Positions 42,859 through 52,991 of a stretch of 64,000 bases of DNA are shown piece by piece. The notes under the pieces were generated by a model that was not told the DNA's origin, did no database searches, and was given only the letters and a program-made list of their open reading frames with translations. The position numbers and the translations under genes are program-made. The first letter of the stretch is position 1. The number at the start of each line of letters is the position of its first letter. Origin of the DNA: Desulfobacter sp. Lineage in GTDB: Bacteria; Desulfobacterota; Desulfobacteria; Desulfobacterales; Desulfobacteraceae. Location: the NCBI GenBank assembly GCA_028768525.1, contig CP054837.1, positions 1,842,001-1,906,000 on the forward strand. The letters run 5' to 3'.

Positions 42859-43308
42859 TTATTCCTTGGCTGAAGAGGTATCCAGGATTACATACTGGCT
42901 CTCGTAGCCTGAATCGGGAAGTACCGCCTGAACCGCCTGGCCGGCATTGAGATTGATGACCAGGGGCCCCATGAGGTTTGCGGTTATTTTCCGTTTTTCT
43001 TTATTGCCGAAAATATTGATGACCACGTAGATGTAAAGGTCTTTTTCTTCCACACCCTGCCATCCCATATCCCGGATAACGCCGTTGAGTTGGATACGGT
43101 AATCGGGCTTAAACACCAGGGGGTCCATAACCACCAGGGAAAGATTGGGGTCCTCCACAGACTGAAACCAACAGAACGGTGACGATTGGGGGTCTTCAAT
43201 GAGGACAAACTTTTCAAGCCCCTCAAATCCGGGCAGCCCCTCGGGCATTGAGAGTATGGTTGCATCATCGATTTCTATTTCACCGTATTTTAAAGTTGCC
43301 AGCTTCAA
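42859..43308 (-). CDS. fliW: Flagellar assembly factor FliW
   Basis: 149-residue FliW (EGLPGFEGLEKFVLIED, then FCWFQSVEDP and NAGQAVQAVLP near the C-terminus). It binds flagellin or CsrA alternately, relieving CsrA repression of flagellin translation when flagellin is exported. Its start overlaps the csrA stop (4 bases), fixing the pair as co-translated. Confidence 0.93.
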   Translation of the reverse strand: MKLATLKYGEIEIDDATILSMPEGLPGFEGLEKFVLIEDPQSSPFCWFQSVEDPNLSLVVMDPLVFKPDYRIQLNGVIRDMGWQGVEEKDLYIYVVINIFGNKEKRKITANLMGPLVINLNAGQAVQAVLPDSGYESQYVILDTSSAKE

Positions 43309-43556
43309 TCTTTCTGCTCCTTGATAAACCTTTTTTTAACCAGCGCAGCAGCCTGGGAGATATCCTCGGGCGCTCCGGCGGCAGACCCGATATTCTCCTT
43401 CTGGATCTGCTCGAAGACTTCCATCCTCAGAATAGAAATCTTACCCGGGGCCTCAATGCCGATCTTCACACTATTCCCCTCAATTCCCAGGACACTGACG
43501 ACGATATTGTCTCCGATTTTTATCTGTTCTTTAACTTTCCTGGACAATACAAGCAT
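43305..43556 (-). CDS. csrA: Carbon storage regulator CsrA
   Basis: 83-residue RNA-binding dimer (MLVLSRKVKEQIKIGDNIVV opening, VKIGIEAP). It blocks translation at GGA-containing leaders; the flagellin leader in this window has two such sites. The C-terminus is longer than in enterics (61), as common where FliW is present, and is the region FliW contacts. It lies 14 bases after flgL. Confidence 0.95.
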   Translation of the reverse strand: MLVLSRKVKEQIKIGDNIVVSVLGIEGNSVKIGIEAPGKISILRMEVFEQIQKENIGSAAGAPEDISQAAALVKKRFIKEQKD

Positions 43557-43570
43557 AAATGATTTTATCC

Positions 43571-46500
43571 CTATCTCAGGTAATCCACCAGGCTGATATT
43601 CAATACTTTGGATGTGGCAGACAGGGCAGCCTTGTATGCGGTCTCAATGCCCTGGAGCTTCATCACCGATTCAATCATATCGGCGTCTTCGATGTTTGAC
43701 CGGCGCTCGTTCAGGCTCAGCTTGACCTCATTGGTGATATTATCCCTGACATCAAGGCGGCTGAACCTCATGCCCGAGTCCACAATCTTGGATGTCATGC
43801 TGTCATAATCGGTTTCCAGCCGTCCTATGGTTCGTTCAATACCATCCCTGTCATTTTCTGACAAGTATTGTTTCATGTCCAGGAGGGTGGTAAAAATCCC
43901 CCATTCCACCTCCCGCTGGCTTTCCATGGGCGAATATATGTCGTCAGAGGCCGAATCAAATCCCAGAATCCCGGCAGCACTCTCGCCGGTCCCGCCAGCT
44001 GAAGCAGCGGCATGGTCCCCGGAATTCCACATGAGGTGGAATTCATCCAGCTCAGTGCCGTTTTCCTTAATGGTGAACTTTTTGGTTTCGCTGTCCCAGG
44101 TAACCGTGTAGTCGATGTTCTGCCCGTGGGACCGTGACTCCGCCTCTATGGCTTTTTCCACTTCCTTTGCCAGGCGTTCGTGGCTGGTATAATACCCCGG
44201 TTCTATTTCAGCGGCCAGAATACTGGTCTTCTTCCCGCTGCTGCCGGTTTTGATTTCCATAAAATCGATTATATTATTGGTGCCGTCGATTTTGATATTA
44301 ACCACCGGAGCATCGCTTTGGGGGGCGGATACGGAAGCATCACCAAAAAATCCCAGCATATTCCGGGCGTTTTCATCATAGTTCCCACCGTTCAGCCAGA
44401 GCAGGTTAAATCCCTTAATATTTTCATCGCTGCCTTTGATTTGAAATTGTCCGGCCGTATAATCGTATTCAACCACATAGTCCACATTATTGGGCGAGGC
44501 TTTCCGCAATTCAGCCTGGAGTTCAGTTGCCACGTCGGTCATATCCGTGTATTCCCCTTCGGGTATCCGGATATGAATTTCATCGGAGACCTTTCCGTCA
44601 ATGCCTATTTCCTGGAAATCCACGGCATTATTGGTGGTATCGAAGGTCAGCAGAACCATATCCTTGTCCCCGGTGTGGACATTGGCAGGCGGCGCGGCTA
44701 CAGAATCGTCAACGGCATCAAATCCCAGTGTGGATGCCATGGAGGTGACCCCGGCGGAATTCCACAACATGTCCAGGCCGTTCAACGCCGCCCCCCCTGC
44801 CCGCTGGATGGAAAACCGGTGTGACACCGGGTCATAGGCGGCGTCATAGGTAACCCCGTAGCCCCTGATAGCCGATTCATTGTTCATGGCCGTCTCAATG
44901 GCGGTTTCCAGATCCGCAGCCGTTTTGTAATTCCCCTCGGGAACCTTTACCGTCAGGGCCCCGCCCTGAACGCCGACCCCGTTGGTTTCCCTGAATGCAA
45001 TGGTATTATTATCATTGGTCAGGGTGATGTTCATCTGGGTCATGATATTGCTGGCCGGCTGGGTTGAGGTATCGGTCTGTTGATAAAACCCAAGGGTAGA
45101 TGCCGCAGCTCTGGTATTGGCATTCTGATCCCAGAGCACCTGAAGCTCATCCAGGGAACTGCCGTCCTCACGGAGAATAAACCGGCTTTCCTCTTTATCA
45201 TAGGTAACGGAATAATTAACGGTGCTGGCGGGCACTGCAGCCTCCATCTGGGTTTCGATGTGCTGTGCCAATGCATCCATATCCGTCCACACCACGGGGA
45301 AGCCTGTGGTATTCAGCTGGGCGGTCCTTGTGGTTCCCGGCAAGGTGGAATCCGGCGTTTCCACAAACACAATCTCATCGTTCACCCCAATGGTCAGTTC
45401 CGTAACAAAGGTGGCATTCTGATCCGATGTGGGCTGGGCATGAACGGTATTGTCCCCGGGGAAACCAATTTCATGCCCTGTACTGTGATCCCCTTTGGCA
45501 CTGACGATTTCAAAGGATACACTATGCCCCCTCTGGGCAACCGGCGTATCCAATTTCAGTTCAATGTCGGGAGAGCCGTTATTATCCAGATCCACGGCCA
45601 CATAATCCCGTTTACCGGAAATGGTTTCCGGAAAAATATGGTACCCGGGATTGTTATCCACCTTCCAGGTATCGTTGCCCTGCCATGTAAGGGTAAAGGG
45701 TTCGGTGCCGAAGGGCTCCGGGGTATCAATGGTCATGGCATTCTTGTTCAAGACCGTCACTGTTACATCATCGGGATCCACTCCAGCGGTTTTCACATTG
45801 GTAAGATAGGCATCCTCCCCGGTTTCCCACATGAATTCCGTCCTCAGATACCCGGGATAGGCGCCGTCCTCACGGATGGAAAATGTCTGGGTATCGGCAT
45901 CGTAATCCACCACGTAGTTCGCCCCGTAGCCGTCATTGGCCGAGGCTTCGTTCAACGCGTTCTTGACTGCGGTCTCCAGGTCTTCAGTGGAATATTCCCC
46001 GTCGGGGATGGTGGCCCTCAGGACCTTTTCCGATGCCGTTCCGTGGCCGTTGTCTTCTCTGAACACAATGGTGTTGTTGGTGGTATTGATGGCAATTTTG
46101 GTGTCCCAGAAGGTTTCATGGCCGTCCCGGCCCACCTGGACCTCGGCGCCCCTGTCCGTCCGGATCTGGAAGCGTGTGTCGTTGCCTTTGTAGATCACCT
46201 TCTCCTCGCCGTTCACCGTAACCACTTCAAAGGGCGGGACATCGGTTTCCGTGCCCCCGAAAATATAGCTTCCGTTGACCTGGGTATTCCCCAGAGAGAC
46301 AATCTGTTCAATAATACTGTCGATCCGTTCGATGGCATCCAGGCGTTCGTCCGCCGTTACCGAATCATTGGCCAGCTTGGCGGCATTGGACTTGGCCTCG
46401 AGAATAAGCTTATTCACACTGTCCATGGCCGCTTCCCCGGCTTCCAGCCAGGATTTGCCCATGGTGACATTTTCCTTGATCTGCTCCAGGTTGCCCACGG

Positions 46501-46663
46501 AATTTTTCAGGGACAGGACCTGGCTCAGCCCCAGGGGATCATCGGAAATCTCATTGATCCGTTTCTGGGTGCTGACCACCTCATTGGCGTTTTTCAAATC
46601 TTCGGTGAGATTACCCAGACGGTAGGTGGATGTATAATAGGTGTTTATGTTGGGAACCCTCAT
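43571..46663 (-). CDS. flgL: Hook-filament junction protein FlgL with tandem repeat insert
   Basis: 1030 residues against ~300-550 usual. N-terminal (1-~185, TYRLGNLTEDL, GLSQVLSLK, NGSYIFGGTE) and C-terminal (~910-1030, RSNIEDADMIESVMKL, LVDYLR) flagellin-like domains are intact. Between them are about five related ~110-residue repeats at ~189-290, 417-527, 540-650, 667-780 and 786-906. Each runs T-N-N-x-I-x-F-x-E, a PxGxY turn, a helix, YDxxxxxFxI and a closing LGF. These would form surface domains at the hook-filament junction. Part of the flgN-flgK-flgL-csrA-fliW operon. Confidence 0.9.
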   Translation of the reverse strand: MRVPNINTYYTSTYRLGNLTEDLKNANEVVSTQKRINEISDDPLGLSQVLSLKNSVGNLEQIKENVTMGKSWLEAGEAAMDSVNKLILEAKSNAAKLANDSVTADERLDAIERIDSIIEQIVSLGNTQVNGSYIFGGTETDVPPFEVVTVNGEEKVIYKGNDTRFQIRTDRGAEVQVGRDGHETFWDTKIAINTTNNTIVFREDNGHGTASEKVLRATIPDGEYSTEDLETAVKNALNEASANDGYGANYVVDYDADTQTFSIREDGAYPGYLRTEFMWETGEDAYLTNVKTAGVDPDDVTVTVLNKNAMTIDTPEPFGTEPFTLTWQGNDTWKVDNNPGYHIFPETISGKRDYVAVDLDNNGSPDIELKLDTPVAQRGHSVSFEIVSAKGDHSTGHEIGFPGDNTVHAQPTSDQNATFVTELTIGVNDEIVFVETPDSTLPGTTRTAQLNTTGFPVVWTDMDALAQHIETQMEAAVPASTVNYSVTYDKEESRFILREDGSSLDELQVLWDQNANTRAAASTLGFYQQTDTSTQPASNIMTQMNITLTNDNNTIAFRETNGVGVQGGALTVKVPEGNYKTAADLETAIETAMNNESAIRGYGVTYDAAYDPVSHRFSIQRAGGAALNGLDMLWNSAGVTSMASTLGFDAVDDSVAAPPANVHTGDKDMVLLTFDTTNNAVDFQEIGIDGKVSDEIHIRIPEGEYTDMTDVATELQAELRKASPNNVDYVVEYDYTAGQFQIKGSDENIKGFNLLWLNGGNYDENARNMLGFFGDASVSAPQSDAPVVNIKIDGTNNIIDFMEIKTGSSGKKTSILAAEIEPGYYTSHERLAKEVEKAIEAESRSHGQNIDYTVTWDSETKKFTIKENGTELDEFHLMWNSGDHAAASAGGTGESAAGILGFDSASDDIYSPMESQREVEWGIFTTLLDMKQYLSENDRDGIERTIGRLETDYDSMTSKIVDSGMRFSRLDVRDNITNEVKLSLNERRSNIEDADMIESVMKLQGIETAYKAALSATSKVLNISLVDYLR

Positions 46664-46690
46664 GGTATATCTCCTGTCCTCTTTTCCGGT

Positions 46691-49600
46691 TTACCTCACA
46701 CTGATCAGGGTGCTCAGCATCTCATCGGATACGGTGATCAGCTTGGATGCGGCTGAAAAGGCATGCTGGTATTTAATCAGCTTGATCATTTCTTCGTCCA
46801 GGGAAACCGCAGACACCGCGTCCCGCTGTTCGCTCATATTCTGTACCATGGTATCGGAAAATGACTTGGAACTCTTGATGCTCCGGGATTCAATGCCCAT
46901 GGAACTGATAATGGTATTAAAATAATTGTCTATGGAGGCGGTGGTGGTATTGGACTTGGCCTCCTCCCCCCGGGTGTAGGTCCAGATCTTCATCTCCTTA
47001 GACTGGAACTGGACACTGGCCAGGTCCAATGCGTTAGTGTTGTCTCCCTGGCTGATGATGCCGGTCTCGGAATCGATTTTTGCCGCACCAACATATTTGG
47101 TATCTTTGAGCACCTCGTTGATCTCCATGGAGATGGCATCGGTTCCCTTGAACAGGGTGTTGATACCGGCCGCTGCCATGAGGCCCGAATCCTGGGAGGC
47201 ATCATCGGAGAATGCATACCCGATATCATTGGTGTTCCGCTGGCGCAGATCAAACTCCACCTGACCGGCCCCGGTCACCGCCTCTTTGAAATCGATGCGG
47301 ATATCTCCGAGACCATCCCCGTTAAAATCCAACTCAAATCCGTTATCGTCCCCGCCTTCGGGGATCAGTGTCATGGTGCCCCCGGTGGGATCGTTCACCA
47401 CCCCCCACACCCCCGAGGCCGACCGCACAAACCCGAAGTCCGAGGCTCCGAAGTTAACGTTGCTCCAGTCTTTGACCTGGATGGAGACATTTTCCTCGGC
47501 AAACCCGTTTTCGCCGGAATATTCTATTTTCTGGACCGTATAATATTCATCCGAAGCCTGGAACTGCAGGCGATGGTCGTTGGTGACAATGGCCTCCATG
47601 CCGTGGCCCTGGCGGTTGAACTGGCCGGCAAAGGAATCCAGCGTCCAGTGCCACCGGGACTCGGTTTCCCCGGTGGGATAGCCGTTTTCATCCAAGGTTT
47701 TGGGGATGCCGTTGTCCCCTGTGGTGATGGTGAAGACATCGTCAGTGAACAGGGTGCCTGCAGCAAATTTGAGATTCATCCCGTCCACCTGCACCTCCAC
47801 CGGCACCTGGGGCACCCGGGGCGGATTCTCACCCTCAATGGTAAAGGTTCCTGTTTTAACGCTGTTGGACCATTCGATCACCAGGGGTTCCTCACCCTCC
47901 TTGGGTTCATGGCCCACCTTGCCCCCGGAAACCACCTTGAACTGGTACAGCTCATTCACCCCGTTGGCACGGCCAGTGACCCTGAAATCCAGCGGATCGG
48001 GGACGCCGCCTTCATCGGTGTTCACGGTGATGACGTTTCCGGCAACCAGCTTGCCCTTGGAGATATCAAATTTGATGGTGTCAGACCCGCTTTCATTGAT
48101 GACCACCGGTCCTTCGTCTTCCACGGTCACTATGCCTGTAACCCCTGTCCTCAGCCCGTCTTTATCCAGGCGCTCCCACATGATGGTGCCCGGATCGTTG
48201 TACAGGGTGGAGGTGGCGGACTGCCGTTCTGGCCGGGTAATGTCCGCAGAAAGCATCTGGTTTTCAGGCGGATTGGTTCCGGTCCCCGTGCCCGTCCTCA
48301 CCTGGACCGCGGCATCATTTCCCGCACTGTCCACAAAATCCGTAATTTTAATCGGCTCATCCTGATCCGTCTTTTTAAGGACGGACACGGCATTGCCGGT
48401 ACGGATGACATTATAATCCGCACTCAAGGTCCCCGATAGGGCTGCATCCAAGGCTGTTGCAATGACATCGTCGGTGACAACGCCCGCCGGTATATTAACC
48501 GTAATGGCCTGGCCGTCCAGATTGAACTGGATGGTTTCACCGGCGGTAATACCGGAAAAGCCCCCTTCCCCGCCCAGGGTCAGGATGGAGCGTCCCCGCT
48601 CCGGCTGGTTCACGGAAAAAATCCCCCCGGTACCGGCCCCGGCAATATCCGACTGTACCACCATGCCTTCATCCACGGTCAGGGTAAGGGTACCGGTGAT
48701 CACGGCATTTTTGTTTCCCGCCGCAGCGCCGGCTTCCACGAGGAACTGGTCCGTATCCTTGGCAGAAAAAACAACTTGGTCTCCTGTGGAGAGCACAGGG
48801 TCATAACGGACCACATCTGCACCGTTGAATAAAAAGCTGGCATCACCTGCCGCAATAGCTGATCCGCCTGCAGGTTCCGCTGTCACATTGATGGTTGCAT
48901 TGCTGCCCGTGTCATTGGCGCCGTTGCCCAGCCTCACCCCGTTGCCGTCCTTTGTCCTGACGACCACGGAATTGGTGGCGGGATCATGGCTGACGGAAAA
49001 CTGACCACTGTCAAGGGCAGCGGACAGGGCATCGCTGAATGCTTCAGCCACCTTGGCTTCATCGGGCGGGGTTCCCACATCCCCCAGATCCACGGTCACA
49101 TTTGTAGTGCTGACCACCGTGCCGGCCCCCGGCACCATGGCATCCACACTAAAGGTCACCTGGTCTCCTGCATTGAAATCGGCAAAGGTATCCAGGCGGA
49201 TGCCGGCATTGTCCTTCACATCAAAATCCTGAACGCCCAGGGTCCTGCCCGAAGCGCTTTCCAGGGTCAGCCCATTGACGGCAAGATCTTTATCCTCATT
49301 GATGTTGTTAACCTTTTCGGCAGCCGCCAGCAGGGCGTCCTCAAACTGCTGGTCCATGGTGCCGGAACTGGAATCCCGGATAAAGGAAGCGGTCTGGAGC
49401 AGCCCGTCCACATAGATATTAAAGGAGACCTCGTCACCGTCATGGGCGTTGGGCAGGTAACTGGTCGGAACCGGCAGCACGCCGTCATCAATTTTCAGGG
49501 TAAAGGAGGTCTTTGAAGCATGGGCGCTCACCCCTTCTATCTGATTCAATGCCTCGGCGATGGAGGCGGCGGACCGCTTGGCATTGCCGCCGGCATCTTT

Positions 49601-50950
49601 GATTTTAACGGACTGAGTGCCGTCCGGCCCGTCATACACCGTGATGGTCTGTTCGGCAATGGCAGCATCCAGCGTGGCAGAGACATTGGCCCCTGAAGAG
49701 GCCAGCACCCTTGCCAGGCCGTCACCGTCGGACTCGATGACCTCCTTGTCCCCCAGATCCCCCTCGTCCACCACAGTAAGCCGGTAAATGGACTGGACCC
49801 CGCCCGGGGCCAGACCGGAAAAATTGGAAATACCGGCACTTGAAATCCCCATGTCCATGTTGATTTTGCTGTACTGGACATCGGCGTCGGTCTTGTCTTC
49901 CACCCACATGGTGAAATCCTTTGTGCTGTCGATTTTATTGCCGAAGGGAAAACTGGTGAGCCAGTGGGACTCATCCGTGGCGTAGTGGCCGGTGACAGGG
50001 TCATTGAAATACCCCAGACCGGCCCCCTGGGAATGCTGGTAATTGATGGACCAGATCATCTCCCGGGCCAGTTCGTTGATCTCGGCCTGGTACTTGGGAA
50101 TCACCCGGTCCCGCATCTCAAGCAGTCCCCCCACCTGACCCTTGGTTATTTTATCGGTGATGGGCTGCTTCTTTCCAACCGTCCCGCCCCAGACCACATC
50201 AGTTCCGTCCGTGCCCAGGGGATAGGTACTTACCCCGTTGACCAGGGTAAAACCGTTGGCCGCATTGATGATAAAAGACCCATTGGGCTGCTCGATCACA
50301 TCGATATCTATGAGCGTTCCCAGTTCATCCACCAACCCGTTGCGCTGGTCACGCTGGTCATTGGAGGTCCGGTTGTTCTCGTTGCCGATAATCTCCTGAT
50401 TCAAATCGGCGATTTTGGTGGCCAGGTCATTGATCTGCCCCACGGCGGCCCGGATGTCGGAATTGATATCCGTCACGAGGCTGTCCATATCCTGGAACAC
50501 CGATTCAAACCGGGACGCCAGTTTTTTACCGCTTTCAAATACCTTGACCCGCTCCGCCGATCCCTGGGGGTTATTGGCTATTTCATGCCAGGAATTCCAG
50601 AACTCATTCATCACCGTGGTCAGACTGGTCTGGGAGCCTGTATCAAAAAAATTTTCCAGAACCCGCATATAGGATTCCTGCTCTTCAAAGGCGGCCTGGG
50701 CGGATATCTCTGTGGTCAGCCGTTCCTCCAGCAGTTTATCCACGCTCTGGCGGACCTGGTTGATATTGACGCCGGTACCGAAAAGAAATCCACCGTACTC
50801 CGCCGGCTGCCGCGAGATATGGTCGGCGTTCTGGACGGAATAGTTGGGATTGTTGACATTGGCAATATTCTGGCCACTGATGTTCAGGCTCTGTTGCTGT
50901 GACGCAATGGCGGTCTTGGATATGTTAAGTACAGAGGAAAGGCCGGCCAT
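46691..50950 (-). CDS. flgK: Giant hook-associated protein FlgK
   Basis: 1419 residues, two to three times the usual size. The N-terminus (SVLNISKTAIASQQQSLNISGQNIANVNN in part) and C-terminus (SLDEEMIKLIKYQHAFSAASKLI) are standard FlgK D0/D1, and a conserved NPQGSAERV block is near 130. The ~900-residue middle has repeated beta-rich modules with a helical ALN/ALDAAL element (around 465, 640, 850), reminiscent of the insert domains in FlgL and flagellin. It forms the first junction zone between hook and filament. Preceded four bases upstream by flgN. Confidence 0.9.
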   Translation of the reverse strand: MAGLSSVLNISKTAIASQQQSLNISGQNIANVNNPNYSVQNADHISRQPAEYGGFLFGTGVNINQVRQSVDKLLEERLTTEISAQAAFEEQESYMRVLENFFDTGSQTSLTTVMNEFWNSWHEIANNPQGSAERVKVFESGKKLASRFESVFQDMDSLVTDINSDIRAAVGQINDLATKIADLNQEIIGNENNRTSNDQRDQRNGLVDELGTLIDIDVIEQPNGSFIINAANGFTLVNGVSTYPLGTDGTDVVWGGTVGKKQPITDKITKGQVGGLLEMRDRVIPKYQAEINELAREMIWSINYQHSQGAGLGYFNDPVTGHYATDESHWLTSFPFGNKIDSTKDFTMWVEDKTDADVQYSKINMDMGISSAGISNFSGLAPGGVQSIYRLTVVDEGDLGDKEVIESDGDGLARVLASSGANVSATLDAAIAEQTITVYDGPDGTQSVKIKDAGGNAKRSAASIAEALNQIEGVSAHASKTSFTLKIDDGVLPVPTSYLPNAHDGDEVSFNIYVDGLLQTASFIRDSSSGTMDQQFEDALLAAAEKVNNINEDKDLAVNGLTLESASGRTLGVQDFDVKDNAGIRLDTFADFNAGDQVTFSVDAMVPGAGTVVSTTNVTVDLGDVGTPPDEAKVAEAFSDALSAALDSGQFSVSHDPATNSVVVRTKDGNGVRLGNGANDTGSNATINVTAEPAGGSAIAAGDASFLFNGADVVRYDPVLSTGDQVVFSAKDTDQFLVEAGAAAGNKNAVITGTLTLTVDEGMVVQSDIAGAGTGGIFSVNQPERGRSILTLGGEGGFSGITAGETIQFNLDGQAITVNIPAGVVTDDVIATALDAALSGTLSADYNVIRTGNAVSVLKKTDQDEPIKITDFVDSAGNDAAVQVRTGTGTGTNPPENQMLSADITRPERQSATSTLYNDPGTIMWERLDKDGLRTGVTGIVTVEDEGPVVINESGSDTIKFDISKGKLVAGNVITVNTDEGGVPDPLDFRVTGRANGVNELYQFKVVSGGKVGHEPKEGEEPLVIEWSNSVKTGTFTIEGENPPRVPQVPVEVQVDGMNLKFAAGTLFTDDVFTITTGDNGIPKTLDENGYPTGETESRWHWTLDSFAGQFNRQGHGMEAIVTNDHRLQFQASDEYYTVQKIEYSGENGFAEENVSIQVKDWSNVNFGASDFGFVRSASGVWGVVNDPTGGTMTLIPEGGDDNGFELDFNGDGLGDIRIDFKEAVTGAGQVEFDLRQRNTNDIGYAFSDDASQDSGLMAAAGINTLFKGTDAISMEINEVLKDTKYVGAAKIDSETGIISQGDNTNALDLASVQFQSKEMKIWTYTRGEEAKSNTTTASIDNYFNTIISSMGIESRSIKSSKSFSDTMVQNMSEQRDAVSAVSLDEEMIKLIKYQHAFSAASKLITVSDEMLSTLISVR

Positions 50951-50953
50951 GAC

Positions 50954-51451
50954 TTACACCTCTGCGTGCAGAATCCGGGTGGTCTCCTGGGGCGGCATCA
51001 TCACCCCGGAGCGGCCGTACTGCTTTTTGGCATTGGTATTGGTTATGGTGGAGAAGATCCCTGAAATCACCGAAAGGTATTCGGTAACATACCGCTGGTT
51101 CTCCCGGCTCAATATTGAGATTTCCCTTTTCAGGGCCCTGATCCGGATAATAATATGTCTCAGGGACGCCTTTTCCTCCAGGGAAACAGGCATAAAATCC
51201 ACCATATCGGAAATTCCCATTTTTTTGCTGTCCCGGCCTGAAATGCGGTGGGCAAACCCTTCCCTCAATGTGCTTAGGACGGTTTCAACGGCGGCGACCA
51301 GCCGTTTTTTCTCTTCGGTGGCCGACCACATCCCCTGGATGTCCATATCAACAATGTATGCTTTTTCCGCTTCAACCACCATCCTTAGCTGTTCATACAA
51401 CCCCAGCTTTTTGTTAAGCAGTTCCGGGATCATCCGGGTAATATTTTCCAT
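50954..51451 (-). CDS. flgN: FlgN-type chaperone
   Basis: 165-residue helical protein (ELLNKKLGLYEQLRMVVEAEKAYIVDMD, in part) that matches the FlgN family, cytoplasmic chaperones for FlgK and FlgL. First gene of the operon, about 100 bases after a strong sigma-54 promoter, and it abuts flgK, its client. Confidence 0.85.
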   Translation of the reverse strand: MENITRMIPELLNKKLGLYEQLRMVVEAEKAYIVDMDIQGMWSATEEKKRLVAAVETVLSTLREGFAHRISGRDSKKMGISDMVDFMPVSLEEKASLRHIIIRIRALKREISILSRENQRYVTEYLSVISGIFSTITNTNAKKQYGRSGVMMPPQETTRILHAEV

Positions 51452-51548
51452 CTGGTTTCTCCTGTCTTCCGCCGGCCGAAAGGCCCGGGGAAAATTTTTC
51501 CTGGTTGCGGCTGTCTATCTGCTGCAAATTACCGTTACCTGATAATTT

Positions 51549-51565
51549 GAGCAACTTCTGTGCCA
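51549..51565 (-). promoter_or_regulatory. Sigma-54 promoter of the flgN-flgK-flgL operon
   Basis: TGGCAC, five bases, TTGCT on the minus strand: a complete match to the -24/-12 consensus with the required GG-10-GC spacing. It lies between flgJ and flgN, about 100 bases before the start codon. Confidence 0.85.
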
Positions 51566-51602
51566 CCTGTTTTTAGGATCGGAGATAAAACCTGAAAGGG
51601 CT

Positions 51603-51911
51603 TTATAATGAGGCTTTCAGCTGATCAAAGAGGTAATCCTTTATCCCCATGGAGCTGCGGCCACGGGAGGAATTTTCCGCCAGGTTCTGGTCCAGCATGG
51701 ATTCAAAAATTTCAAGGGAATTGGATTTGGGAAACAGGCCGTTCCCCGGCAGGGTATCGCGCATGGATTCCAGCAATTTTTTGGTAAAGATGGCCTCAAA
51801 TCCCTCACAGGCGGCTTTCAGTTCTTCCTCGGATTTGGGATCCGCCTGCTTTACCTGGGCCGTCTGGGCGGCGGCCAGCCGGCTTTTGACCACATTGAAA
51901 TCGTTTATCAT
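51603..51911 (-). CDS. flgJ: Rod-binding protein FlgJ (N-terminal domain only)
   Basis: 102 residues matching the rod-binding N-terminal half of FlgJ (ACEGFEAIFTKKLLESMRDTLP region, FESMLDQNLAE). The muramidase half present in enterics is missing, as usual in deltaproteobacteria, so another enzyme must open the peptidoglycan. It follows flgI with an 11-base gap. Confidence 0.88.
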   Translation of the reverse strand: MINDFNVVKSRLAAAQTAQVKQADPKSEEELKAACEGFEAIFTKKLLESMRDTLPGNGLFPKSNSLEIFESMLDQNLAENSSRGRSSMGIKDYLFDQLKASL

Positions 51912-51922
51912 CTCTGGCTCCC

Positions 51923-52966
51923 TTACAGAATTTCAAGTTCGGCCTGGAGGGCCCCGGCCGTTTTAATGCCCTGGAGGATGGCGATGAGGTCCCTGGGTTT
52001 GACCCCGATGGCGTTCAGTCCCCGGACCAGTTCGCCGATGGTGGAATTGCCCTCCAGCATCATCACCCTCTCCTCTTCGGGGGCCGCTCCGGCCGGCGCA
52101 CCGGGATCCGGTTCAATGGTCACGGAAAGGTCCCCGTGGGCAACGGCCACGCTGGAAATGGTCACATCGGCGCCAATGACGACGGTGCCGGTCTTTTCAT
52201 TAATGACCACCTTGGCCGTGGTGTCGGGTATCACGGAAAGGGTTTCAATATCAGCGATAAATTCCGCCACCCGGCTCTCTCTCATGTTTTCGGGCACTGT
52301 CAGGCGCAGGGTGCCGCCGTCCGTGAGCTTGGCGCTGCCTTCGCCCACGGCAATGTTAATGGTATCCGCCATGCGCCTTGCCGTGGTAAAGTCCGGCCGG
52401 AACAGGGAAAGGGTAAGGTGTCGCTTCCCATCCAGTTTGAAGGGAATTTCCCGCTCCACGGTGGCCCCATCCATGATCCGTCCCACTAGAAGATGGCTAT
52501 CCCGGTCACCGGCACCCGCCGGTATGGCCAGGCTCACCGCCCCCTGGGCAACGGCATAAACCCTGCCGTCCACCCCTCTCATTGGGGTAATGAGCAGGGT
52601 GCCCCCTTTCAGGCTTTTGGCATCCCCCAAAGAGGACACCGTTATATCCATACGGTCGCCGATGCGGGCAAAGGGGGGGATATCCGCCGTGACCATAACT
52701 GACGCCACGTTTTTGACCTTAAGGGAGGTGCCGTCATCATAGATGTTCATCTTTTTCATCATATTGATCAGGGACTGCCGGGTAAAACTGACCTTATCCT
52801 TGTCTCCAGTGCCGTTGAGGCCCACCACAAGGCCGTAACCGGTCAGCTGGTTGGAACGGATCCCCTTGACCGCGGCCAGGTCCTTTATCCGGGCGGCCTG
52901 GGCGGCAACCGGCAGCAGCAGGGCCGCCGCTGCAATATAACAAACCATATTCCTGATCAACTTCAT
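51923..52966 (-). CDS. flgI: Flagellar P-ring protein FlgI
   Basis: 347-residue periplasmic P-ring subunit with a clear signal peptide (Ala-rich core, cleavage near AQAAR) followed by IKDLAAVKGIRSNQLTGYGLVVGL, in part diagnostic of FlgI. ATG at 52966 with AAGGAGGGCAAA is preferred over 52987. Confirms a Gram-negative envelope. Confidence 0.95.
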   Translation of the reverse strand: MKLIRNMVCYIAAAALLLPVAAQAARIKDLAAVKGIRSNQLTGYGLVVGLNGTGDKDKVSFTRQSLINMMKKMNIYDDGTSLKVKNVASVMVTADIPPFARIGDRMDITVSSLGDAKSLKGGTLLITPMRGVDGRVYAVAQGAVSLAIPAGAGDRDSHLLVGRIMDGATVEREIPFKLDGKRHLTLSLFRPDFTTARRMADTINIAVGEGSAKLTDGGTLRLTVPENMRESRVAEFIADIETLSVIPDTTAKVVINEKTGTVVIGADVTISSVAVAHGDLSVTIEPDPGAPAGAAPEEERVMMLEGNSTIGELVRGLNAIGVKPRDLIAILQGIKTAGALQAELEIL

Positions 52967-52991
52967 TTTGCCCTCCTTGGCGATCATTTAT

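Noticed and set aside
45080..46756. 558-residue plus-strand frame opposite flgL
   Set aside because: A shadow of codon bias in flgL; its translation has no recognisable domain and no ribosome binding site.
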